A stretch of 64,000 nt of DNA. Origin: Parasponia andersonii. Taxonomy: Eukaryota > Streptophyta > Magnoliopsida > Rosales > Cannabaceae. The notes beneath the pieces were generated by a model, which was given only the letters and a program-made list of their open reading frames with translations, was not told the DNA's origin and made no database searches. Positions within the stretch are counted from its first letter, which is position 1, and every line of letters starts with the position of its first letter. Below, piece after piece: positions 1-10,636 of the stretch. The DNA is taken from assembly GCA_002914805.1 (NCBI GenBank), contig JXTB01000124.1:172686-236685 (forward strand). The letters run 5' to 3'. Made by a program: the position numbers and the translations under genes.

Positions 1-33
1 TATAATATATATATATATATATATTTATATATA
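1..33. repeat. (TA)n microsatellite
   Basis: Almost uninterrupted TA dinucleotides at the left edge of the window. The repeat may continue outside it. Confidence 0.9.
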
Positions 34-1650
34 TGTTGATAGAGCTAAATCTAAGAGTTTAAGATTCATTCAGTGGTCTTAATGATCCATTCTTTCATTT
101 TTATAATTTTTTCTAAAATGATTTCTATCCATCTGATTTGATCGATGGTTTAAAGAAAAAAAAATACTCTACAGATACATCTAGAAAAAACAAAAAACAA
201 AAAAAAAAACTCTACCACAGAATTTCCAAGTTTATATGTTTTTACCATGTTGTTATTATAAATTTAGATAATAATAATAATAATAACAATAACCGCCTTT
301 CCAAAAAAATAGTAAGGGATAATATAAAAAAAAAAAAAAAAAAAACCCATGATTTTTAGCCTTTTATTGAAAAAAACTCACGTATTTTCACTAATATCAA
401 ATAAATCCTTCCATTTGTATTCTAATATCAAATTTCAAATTGGAGTTAAAATTATTAAATGCAAATATTTTTAACTTTTCAAATCAAATAACAAAATTTA
501 AAAAAAGAAAGAAATTTTATGTGTTTGAAAGCTATTACTATTAGATTTCTAAGAGATTACAAATAATTTTTGAGTCTAAATAGTTGTCTTCTGGCTATTT
601 TAATGGATGTCAATAGACAATTTTAAAAAATAAAGACGTTTATGTATTAATTTTAAGCTCTAATTTTAATTGCATATGTGAATTTTGTGAGATTTAATAG
701 AAAAATACATAGAGAATATTTTATTTGATATTAATGAAAAGGCTTGTATTTTTATGATACTATTCAAATAATAATAATAATAATAATAATTAACAATGAC
801 TATAAAAAAATTCTGCGGGTAGTTAGTTAGATTTTTATTTTCGTTTTCTTTTCTTATGTTCCGGTTCTCTATTTTTTTCAATATTGCTTGTTCTCTTGTT
901 TGCATTACGATGTGTCTTGCACTTACCTTAATCATATTTCATTAAACTGGACTCTTATACTACCAAACTACTATACAATAAGCATAGCTCGTACAACAAC
1001 CAAATTATGACACTTATATGAGCAAATTATCATACAGAAATATGCCTAGAGAAGATAGTAGTAAAACTCAGAATGTAGGGCCTCTTCATAGGAATTTAGA
1101 AAGGATTTACATGAATCATGGGGATTTTTAGAAAGAAAGTGCGAAATGATGATGTCATTCCTTAAATTCAAAAATTCATAAAAGATACCTCAAGTAGCTC
1201 AGCTACTGATGAACAGATGAGACAAGTAAGAAACAAAAAGAAAACAAGCAATTAGCAACATATTGCTCCGAATCTGTAACTGATTCTCATTATCTCCCCG
1301 TTGACGTGGTTGTAAATAATATGGTGTAAAGTACCAAATTGCACTTCTTGCTTTTTACTTGAAATTTTTTTGCAGGTTAAAAAGAAACATGATTAGGCAA
1401 AAGGGTTAAAAAAAAAAAATGGCCCTGAAGTAAAAGACAAACAAGAAAAGGACCAAAAAGAAAAGAGGAAGAAATAATGTTGAATTTGATTGAAAGGAAA
1501 ATTCTATACAGGCCCGGAAGAAGGATATGATCGTGTTAAACCTTTAGAAAATATACAATATAAGGATGCTATTGACTAGAAAACTTGTATCTCTATGTTT
1601 GACCTCAGAGACATTCTAAAGATGGGGTTGAAACACCCATATTCTTTTAT
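34..1650. repeat. Degenerate left copy of a tandem segmental duplication
   Basis: This stretch matches 8640-10625 in the same order and orientation, in several blocks. Positions 34-180 match about 8660-8815 ('gatagarctaaatctaa', 'gatccattctttyattttt'). Positions 770-900 match about 9440-9520. Positions 1296-1640 match about 10302-10625, sharing 'ccgttgacgtggttgta', 'ggcccggaag' and 'ggatatgatcgtgtta'. The right-hand copy carries the F-box relic and the 3' flank of the GALT gene. The left copy has lost nearly all of the F-box part and contains none of the GALT coding exons. The similarity stops almost exactly where the GALT stop codon lies in the right copy. Nothing here looks coding. Confidence 0.8.
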
Positions 1651-2300
1651 TAAAAAAAAAAAAAAAAAAAGGGTCATCTCTTTACCCCTTCCCACACTCA
1701 AAATTTTCACACTCAGCCTTCAATCTTCTCTAATTCTCTCACTGTCCTTAATATTTCTCCAACTTACTTTTCACTTTTTTGTCGATTTGTAAATTGTTTT
1801 TTCAATTTTATTAGTTTTTCTATCAATTGAATTTCTTTATCTCAAATTTTTATTAAATTAGTTGTATGTACCTTTCTTAAAATTTGCTTAAATAGATGTC
1901 CAAATTTTATATTTTATAGCTAATTGTCCAAGTTTAAAAACTCTCTAAGCTAAATTTCCTATTCTTCCCTTATTTAATTTATTTTTTTTCTTATTTTTTT
2001 TTCTTTTTCTTCATTTTTCTCACTCACTTGTTTTCCCTCGCTCTTTCTCTCATCTTCAACGCTCTNTTTGACGAATTTGTTTTTTTCATCTTTGGAAGTA
2101 TATATTGTGTTATTTATGTGAACTTTGATTTTGATTTTGTTTAATTGTATTGTGACTTATTTTGGAGCTTTTGATTTTTATTGCTAATTTATCTTGCAAT
2201 TGATGTTAATTTCTTATATAATCTTATTTTTTTGTTATCAATTAAAGATTATTTATGTTTTTCTATGTATTTTTAAATTATTTTTCGTAATTAGTACTGG
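1651..2300. other. AT-rich, pyrimidine-rich non-coding stretch
   Basis: An A-run near 1652-1670 is followed by T- and CT-rich DNA with no codon structure. I see no gene here. It may be the outer flank of the foldback-like repeat region to its right. Confidence 0.5.
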
Positions 2301-5300
2301 TTTATGAATTTTTTGTCTTATTCATATGTTTGTTGCGGTGGTATATAATACTACTATTCGTTAGTTTTTGTTGGTGAAGATATTCACCATTTTTAGTTTG
2401 GTTCATGAATTCTTTTCGCGGCATATGTAATTTTTATGCTAGTATATAGCATTTCTTTTCTCTAATATTTGTTTATGAACATGTTAAATATTTTTTAGTT
2501 TGGTTCATAAATTTTTAGCTTGTACATGTAATTTTTAAGCTGGTATAATGTATTTTTAGTCGTGATATATAATTTTTGGATTATTTTTCTTAATTGATAA
2601 TGGTTCATAAATTTTTTTAATAGTAGTACATTCAGTTTCTTTGGCAATTAGTGTGATAATTGATATTAATTCATATATAATATATTTTTTGTTAGATTTA
2701 AGTGGCTATTTTTTCTTTTCTTATGTGTTTTAAACTTTTTTTGTAATTGATAATGATTCATTACATTTTAGCCGTAGTATATGTAATATTTATAATGCTA
2801 TATGTGATGTGTTTCGTAGTATATGGTATTATAGTTCACTGGTTTTTATTAATAAACATATTCTGTATTTATGTTTTGGTTCATATATTTTTGGTCTTGA
2901 TATACGTTTTTTTTTGTGTTTGTATATGCCTTTTTTATTATTATTAATCAAGATATTCAGTACTCTTCTTTGGTTCATATATCCTTGGTCTTGGTACATT
3001 TTTTTTTCGCAGTAGTGTATATTGTGTGATTATTTTTGATTAATATATTAATTATTTTACTATTATTGATCAAGAGTTCGAACCCATTTATGTTTTTTTC
3101 CTATTCTAGTGTTGGTTTTTTTTTTTTTTTGGTGGTACATGGTTTTTTGTATTTGTATATATGTGTATGTACCTCTTAAACCTATAGATGAGATTTTTTA
3201 TATATTAATATTTGTTTCTTGGTTTCTTCATACAAGTTCATTAAAGGGTGGCATAATTGTAGCTTGGAGCTTCCATTAAAAGGTAGCATCATCGTAGGTA
3301 TATAATATCAGTTGATGGAACATAAGAATTATTACTTTTTTTTGTATTGAGTTTGTAGTTTATTTTGTTTTGAAACAAAAGTTTTTTTTTCATACTGTGG
3401 TACATAAATTTTTTTTAGTATACGAGATTATATACCAGTTTTATTAATCTAGATATTGAATATTATTATTTTGTTTTTATCTATTCTCATACTTTCAGGT
3501 ACATGATTTTTTGGTATTAGTATATTGAAATTTAGTTATAGTATATAAACTCATATTAAAATTTAGCCATATATACCAAGTTTCAATTCTTAAGATCTAT
3601 GAAGAAAAAAATATTATCATTCCTAAAATATTCAAATCACTCATGTGTACCTCATAAAATAAATAATTTGAAGTAAGTAATAGTATAGATTTATATCAAT
3701 CGCATTACACAAAATGTATAAACTAAGGATAAAATATTCTAATGTTCAATGTATTCACAATTAAAATTTTTAGTACAATAATCTTTATCAAATTAAAAAA
3801 ATCAAAATATCATATTGTTTTTTCTAAACCAATAAAAAATCATATTTTCTATATCACTTTCATTTTTGAGTTTTCATATCACTTGTATATCATGTATTTG
3901 TCTTGTTATTGGCCCAATGATAAAGTTCAACGACCATTTTTTGCCAAAAAAAAAAGCTATTTTCTCTTATGTTACTTCTTTTATACCAACATTCATCATC
4001 AATGCCTCCTAATCAGCTCTGATTTCATGAGAGAAACTGTCAATTAACCAAATATAAATTAAAGTGATACTGTAAAATTCATAAACCGCTATTAAAAATT
4101 AATGAATCATGATGAAAATTTCATGAACTACTACGAAAAATCATGAACTACTATAAAAATCATGAACCATTATGAAATTTCATGAACCATAGTGTAATTA
4201 AAGACAAAGAAGAAAGTGTCAAACTTGGGAAAAAAAAAATTGTTGTGATTCATACAATAAGCTGTAGCATTCAAAGTCTAAACCAAATCCTAAGCATTAT
4301 TCTTATAAAGAGAAATAAACTCATTCTTATGGTATAGTGTGATGTGTGTTTAAAAGAAAAACTCTAAAGAACAATAGCTAAGATATGAACCATATACAAA
4401 ATCACTTTAGTTTTTGAAATCTCCTATGTTTTTACTAAACTAAGTGTTTGAAACTCCTTTGTGCTCATTATATGAAGGAAAGAGATACCAGTACTTGTAC
4501 TCAAAGTTTAAGAGATCTTATCGAATAAGGAAAAAAAATATCACAAAATATGAAATGACATGAATCAAATACAAATTAAATAAATATATGAATCAATCAA
4601 ATAAGGTTATTAATAAATCACATAAATTTATTAACTAAACACAAATTAAGGTAGTATTGTAAGATTCATGAATCATTATTAAAAATTAATGAACCACAAT
4701 GAAAATTTCATGAAGAACTAAGAAAAATTATGAACTATTATGAAAATCATGAACCACCATGAAAAAATCATGAACTAATATGAAAATTTTATGAACTATT
4801 ACGAAAGAAATCATGAACTACTACGAAAATTCATGAACTATTATGAAAAATTCTAAACTGCCGTTTAAATTTCTATAAAATATCCCATAAATCTTGTTCT
4901 TATATAGCTACGGTCATTAATATATGAACCAAAATAGCTATGATCCAAACTACAGTTTACTAGTATAGCTAAGATCATTGAAAACATATGAACTGAAATA
5001 CTATGATTCTGTAAATTAGAATGAACTATTATCATTTTTTTAATATTTAAAAGAATAATAATAAGTACTTAATACCAATTGTTCAAGTTTATACAGTTTG
5101 CATTAGATGACAAAAATACTATGAACCCGTATGAAACACATCATGAACCATTAAGAAAAACTTATGTACCAATATGAAAAGCTTATGAACCAAACAAATT
5201 TGTACATTAGATCATTGTATAAGCAAGACAACTCAATAAAATGAATTTAGTTACATAAACATCAATTTGGCTTTTAAATTAAAAACTAGTTACTAAACAT

Positions 5301-5990
5301 ATATTAAGAAGATATTCAATGAACTAAACAAGAAGAACATAACAAATGTGAACTATAACAGTAATATCATGAACCATACTCACAAATTCAAGAATTAAAG
5401 ATATAAATTTATGAACCAAATAGAATAGTATCAATGAAACAAACTTTTTGTAGCTTGAAAAGTATTCTACATAGTACAAAGCAACGGATATAAATTCAAA
5501 GCACACATGTACTTATATCATTATTTATATATAAATATTTTTTAATTATTGATTACGATATTCAAGATGTGAATTCTAACTCCAATATATTGATCCAAAT
5601 TCATATAGTGAACAAAAATCAAAGAATCCATATAAGCATATGAACTATAAAATATTTTATCCAAATTCAGCCACTAAACTTAAAAACTAAAAATTAAAGC
5701 TCATAAGTTATTCCCAACTCTATTAACAAAATAGTAGACTCAAATTATGAACCTGAAAATCTATAAATCATTTAGTAAACTTTTAAATCAAAATTTTATG
5801 TCGAGAAACCAAAACAATATTGTAGTAGAAAAAGACATTCACTCAAATTCACAAATATTATCTGAATATATATATACCAGAATATAATATCATGAACCAC
5901 ATTCAAATTTATATATACCACATACAAAAAATTCTGAACCGAATTTTATGTAAGTTAGATCAGCTCTAACATATATCAAAACCCATTTTT
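2300..5990. repeat. Large degenerate foldback-like repeat region
   Basis: The left half (about 2300-3500) repeatedly carries GGTTCATRAATTTT-like words on the plus strand, for example near 2303, 2400, 2505, 2605, 2879 and 2972. The right half (about 4080-5950) carries many copies of the reverse complement, such as CATGAACYAYTATGAAAA, in a degenerate array of roughly 20-bp units that is densest at 4100-4200 and 4670-4860. The orientation switch suggests the two arms of an old foldback or Mutator-like element. No open frame of credible protein character exists. Exact ends and target-site duplication were not found. Confidence 0.5.
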
Positions 5991-6616
5991 TACCATGATC
6001 ATGAATTAAAATATGAATTAATCAACCAAAAATAAAAACTCCTAAATTTTTAATTAAATCTACCAAAAATTAGAACCTCAAAAGGGATTGAATCTAGGAA
6101 AACTAGATTCACTTTTATCTAATTTTTAGGTAATAAACTTCAATCTAATCTTTGAATCACCCAATCTTGGGTGTGAAGTTAAAAAAAAAAAAAAGCAAAA
6201 AACAAAAAACTAAGTTATGTTTCTATAGTTTTTTATAAATCTAGGTTAATGAAAACAATGAACTTAATAAAAAAGTTTATGAGTAAACTTACTCAATATT
6301 CCATTTGAAACTTGAGCTTGAAAAGTCGTCAATAGAAGTTTCATTTTTGGAGTCCAATAGTTGTTTATATAGAATTTTTTTAATGTTGATTTTGATATTG
6401 GAGAGCTATGTGGTTTTTATCTTTGAGGATGGTGTAAGAAAACAATCGAGAAAATAGTAGAAAAAAATACGAGAAATATTTGGAAGAGTGAGAAATTAAT
6501 AGAAAATGACGAGAAAGAATATGGTTGTTCGGAAAAACTGAGCATAAGTCAGGAAAAATCAATGGAAAGATAAGAGAGAAGGCTTAAGGTTGATAAAGGT
6601 ATTTAAGGTATAAATT

Positions 6617-6930
6617 TCCTAGCATGCCTATTTGTTGGACCAAAAAGAAGGCTGTGATCATGAACTAAGTTTTGGGCCAAAATTTGATCATATACCTATG
6701 TAGCCCAACTATTTATTCAAAAACTAATAGCCAAGTTTAAGCCCAGTTATCCAGCCTATTTAGGACTAGCTCATTTGGCCCGTATTAGGACCAAGCTGGC
6801 CCACCAACTTTAGTCCGTACATTGGCCCGAGCTGGGTGGCACATCTTTCATTATAGCCAAACTAGTAGCCTTAATTTCTAATGGACTGCGTGAGCTAGGT
6901 GACCAATATTTACACCTCTAGCGTGCTTCT
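6617..6930. repeat. Probable small non-autonomous DNA transposon remnant
   Basis: A locally GC-richer stretch with several GGCCC/GGCCCGAGC words is flanked by similar 9-mers (ctagcatgc at about 6619, ctagcgtgc at about 6918). These could be a target-site duplication. The right side reads 'tttacacctctag', reminiscent of hAT-type element ends. Terminal inverted repeats are not clear, so the class is a guess. Confidence 0.3.
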
Positions 6931-7268
6931 CTTCAAGAGATATGGACTAAGCATGAGTAACTGGGGAAAAATAACTTTTATACGACTATTTTTTCAAGAT
7001 AACTTTATTAGGCATGTTGCAATTTTAGTGAGATATCATTAAATTTTATGCCAATAAATTTATGACTTTTTAGGACTTACCATTTGTCACTAATATAGTA
7101 CTGATTACTCATCACTAATTTTGTGATACTTGTAAAAAAAATCATTATACAAAATACTACTAGAAATGTCATTTTGGCCCAAGCCACTACTGGTTAGATC
7201 CATTTCCTTATCTTCAATTAGTAGCTTCCAAGTGACCAAACAAGGTGGTCTTAAGTAAGATCTTATTT

Positions 7269-7608
7269 GGGATAATGTCAATTTTATACTTTGTATTTTT
7301 GACATTTTATTCAGTTTGTACTTTGTGTTTTGTTTATTATCAATATTAACAATTTGAAATCTGTTGCAAATTTATATCCTAATAATAACTTAGAGCAATT
7401 AATTTACTAAGATAATTTAATAAACTTGTTCTCGAATAAGTTTTGATATGGTTTATTTTCAATTTTCTAAACAGTATATTAGTAAATTAACTATTTTAAA
7501 TTGATGTCAGAGTATAAATTTGTAACAGATTTCAAATTTCAAAGTCAATCTTGATAATAACTAAAACACAAAGTATCAAAATATAAAGTATAAAAGTGAT
7601 CTTATCCT
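7269..7608. mobile_element. Mutator-like TIR element (MITE), about 340 bp
   Basis: It starts GGGATAATGTCA and ends with the inverse, and the two halves are inverted copies over roughly 100 bp ('ctttgtgttttgtttattatca' on the left, its complement near 7540-7590). Flanking 9-mers ATCTTATTT (7260-7268) and ATCTTATTA (7609-7617) match at 8 of 9 positions, the size expected for Mutator-superfamily insertion. No coding capacity. It belongs to the same family as the element at 31834-32369, which shares the TIR words. Confidence 0.75.
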
Positions 7609-8231
7609 ATCTTATTATTACAAATGTATTTCTAGGGATAAGGATTAAATTAGGGACGTAGTAGAAAATAACAGAACTACTCGAGGTACTTTTTAAGGAG
7701 ATTTTGAAAAAAAAGACAATGCTAAGTATCCCGCTTCTTTAATATCTCCTGATATGTTAATTATTTGTCAGCATATAATTGGTAAATGCCGTTTAACGAT
7801 TGGTGATAAGTTTCGCTCACCAATTGAAAAATGATTACCCATTGCTAAAGCAAGAATACTCAAAAATGGTAAATGAAATGAATATCTAGTACTTTCCTTT
7901 TAAAAAAAAAATAATGATTGTATAAAATTTATAAAATAACATTTATTTTGGAATAGCCCAAAATTCGACTATATTTTAGTCAAAGCCGTTAGATACTTCA
8001 CCCTATACTTATGCGAATGCCTTTCATACTTATTAATTTACAAGAAAAATGACAAGAATTACTTCGGAAGTTTTAACGGTTAGGCCATGTAATTATTTTA
8101 ATATTTATTATCATAATTACTTTTTATTTATTTCCAATAAATATTGGATTAAGAAAACAATTACCATTTTTTTCAAATGTTTAACTAAATTTACAAATAC
8201 TATTAAATTTTACCACTTTTAGGAGGGAATT
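7609..8231. other. Intergenic, nothing recognised
   Basis: AT-rich DNA with no gene, RNA or clear repeat recognised. Confidence 0.5.
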
Positions 8232-8462
8232 AGTCAAAAATCCATCAATAATCTATCAAGATGACTACTGACATTAAGAATTTATCAAGAATCCATCAAG
8301 AATCCATCAAGATTGTCAAGAATCCGTCAAAAATTCATCAAGATCGTTGCCAATGTCAGGAATCTATCAAGATCGTCAAGAATCTATCAAAAATTCATCA
8401 AAAAACTATCAATATCGCCCTGACGTCAAGAATCGGTCAAGATCATCAGGAATTTGTCAATA
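8232..8462. repeat. Degenerate short tandem repeat (about 11 bp, AATCYATCAAG)
   Basis: More than fifteen imperfect copies of a unit close to 'aatccatcaag' run head to tail, with variants such as 'aattcatcaag' and 'gatcgtcaag'. An open frame across it (8261-8467) would encode a repetitive I-H-Q-K/E peptide, which simply reflects the repeat. Confidence 0.8.
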
Positions 8463-8639
8463 ATTAATTTTAAAAAAGTAGTATGATAGTAGATTTAATT
8501 AATGAGGAAAAAAATGTGGTATACAGCTAATTTTTTCACAAATATTGCTAAATTTGCATCCACACTCTTTTTTTATACTATCTCAAAATATATTATATTC
8601 ATGTAATATCAATTTTGCAAAAACGAAATTGGCTAAAAT

Positions 8640-9652
8640 TTTATAGGATAAGTCTTGTGGTATATCTATCGATAGAACTAAATCTAACAGTTTAGTATTC
8701 ATCCAACGATTTAGAAGATCCATTCTTTTATTTTTATAATTTTTTCTGAAATGATGTCTATTCGTATAATTTAATCTTATTTAATACAATAATTTAAAAG
8801 AAAAAATCTCTAATCCTAGTAAAACCCAACTCCTGAAATGGAGAAATGGAAAGTGAGTATCCGGTATTTTCCTAGAAAATTGAAGATTTAAGGGGTAGGT
8901 CTCAAAAAAATTAAAGACGTTTGCAAGTGCCTTCAACAGGTGATGAAGCATATAACTCTAGAAAGAGCATAATCATGGCGATTATAATACCGAATGTTAT
9001 CACATCCATTTCTATTAACGGCCATGACTCGGCCTCCTTTGACCTTGACATTGAAGACAAACTTAATTTCTAGGTTTGGTTCATTATGTGATTGGAGATT
9101 TAACCACGTCTTAAAATCATACATCTAAATTTTAAATTTACGCAAATGTATAAAATTTGAATTGATGATTTTTACTAACACAAAATCTATCTAAAATAAC
9201 TTAAAATAAATTTGTCCTTGCATATGAAATTCGAATTGAGGATATATTATTTTTACTGATTAACACAAAAAATCTATCTAAAATAACTTAAAATAAATCA
9301 TATATAAATTTACAAATATCTGAACTAACTACAGAGATATTATTTTACTCAAACCAAATCACAAAGTTAAAATTAGATAAAGGTCGTATACTCATATTTT
9401 AGGGTATTTTTGTACGGTTATTCCATAATAATAATAATATATAATAAAAAGACTTCTGCATCTAGTTAGTGAGATTTTTATCGTTATTTTTCTTTTCTAT
9501 ATTTAAAAAAAAAACATTTCTCTGTACCATTCCGCAAAAATAAAAAATTAAAAATAAAAAAAAAATTCTCCTTTGACCATTGACCTCTTTCTTCCTCTGT
9601 TTTTTTTCTCCCAAATTTGAAAAGTTGCAAACCAAATCTTTGGTCAACAAAA
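8640..9652. repeat. Right copy of the segmental duplication, upstream part
   Basis: Positions 8660-8815 and 9440-9520 match the left copy near 34-180 and 770-900. Inside it, about 9140-9210 and 9225-9300 are a local tandem duplication sharing 'aaaatctatctaaaataactt'-like sequence. No gene is seen before the F-box relic. Confidence 0.7.
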
Positions 9653-10320
9653 ATGGCGGAAAGACAATCAACCTCTGAGACCGAAAGCGAAGCATCAAAT
9701 TCCATGCATATTCTTGGCGACGATCTACTGGAGGAAGTGCTCCTTCGTCTCCCTCGTCGACGATACCTGAGCCACTACACCTCTGTCCGTAAGCTTTGGC
9801 ATTCTTTGATTTCAAGCGGAGATTCGTTCAATTTCACCACTATACTCCATCTTGTCAACATTGCAACTCTACATCCATAAACCACGAGCTAAAATCGTCT
9901 TCCCTGATAACCACTTTTTCGTTGCCACAATCTACCGCGATCGTGATCGTTTGGGTTGGTTTTGTTTGCGAGCTCAATGACAAAGGGGGAACTAGTTTCA
10001 AGGTGGCGGTGATCATCAAAAAGCTAACTGGAATTGGAGATGATCGGGTACCGAATGGGGCCATATTTTGTTCGGAGACCGGAATTTGAAGAAAGTTAGG
10101 ACTGGTTGATTCCGCCGAAAATGCCTTGCTATAGAATGTCGAATTTTGTTTCAAGAAATGGAGTCTTGTACAATTTACTAGAAGGGTATATAATCAGTGG
10201 CGTGTAGTTGGTGTGTTTGATGGTGTTGGTGGTGAATGGTGATAGAAAACGATGTCGTTTCATCGAGCTTCCTGTCGAATTTGGCAGAAAGGGTCTCATT
10301 TTCCCCCGTTGACGTGGTTG
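9653..10320 (+). pseudogene. F-box protein pseudogene (F-box plus decayed F-box-associated region)
   Basis: An ATG at 9653 (context aaaATGG) opens a frame with a clear F-box near residues 18-55 (ILGDDLLEEVLLRLP, then SVRKLWHSLIS). Intact F-box proteins are substrate-receptor subunits of SCF ubiquitin ligases. The frame stops at 9880, but coding character continues in other frames: VPNGAIFCSETGI near 10050-10088 and CRFIELPVEFGRKGLIF near 10251-10302 both look like a plant F-box-associated domain. At least one frameshift and several stops break the gene. It lies tail-to-tail with the GALT gene, about 320 bp from its stop codon. A shortened F-box-only peptide of 75 residues could still be made, but I judge this a relic. 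The assignment rests on motif recognition. Confidence 0.75.
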
Positions 10321-10636
10321 TAAAAAATGTAGTGTAAAGTATCAAATTACACTACTTGCTTTTGTGCTTAAAATTTTTGGCAGGGGAAAAAGAAATATAA
10401 TTAGGCCAAAGTAAAAGAAACGGGGCCCTGAAGTAAAAGACAAACAAGAAAAGGACCAGAAAGAAAAGAATGAATATGATTGAAAGGAAAATTTTGTACA
10501 GGCCCGGAAGGAGGATATGATCGTGTTAAACCTCTAGAGAATATACAACATAAAGATGCTATTGACTGCAAAACTTGTATCTCTATGTTTGGCCTCAGAG
10601 AGATTCTAAAGATGGGGCTCTGGAACACCACTGTTA
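10321..10636 (-). other. GALT 3' flank / probable 3' UTR, duplicated at 1296-1640
   Basis: Non-coding sequence directly downstream of the GALT stop codon on the minus strand, with a diverged second copy at the left end of the window. Where transcription ends cannot be read with confidence. Confidence 0.6.

Noticed and set aside
8232..8462. CRISPR-like array
   Set aside because: The units are contiguous and degenerate with no unique spacers, and the genome is a plant nuclear one.
8261..8467. 68-residue plus-strand frame
   Set aside because: Direct translation of the 11-bp minisatellite.
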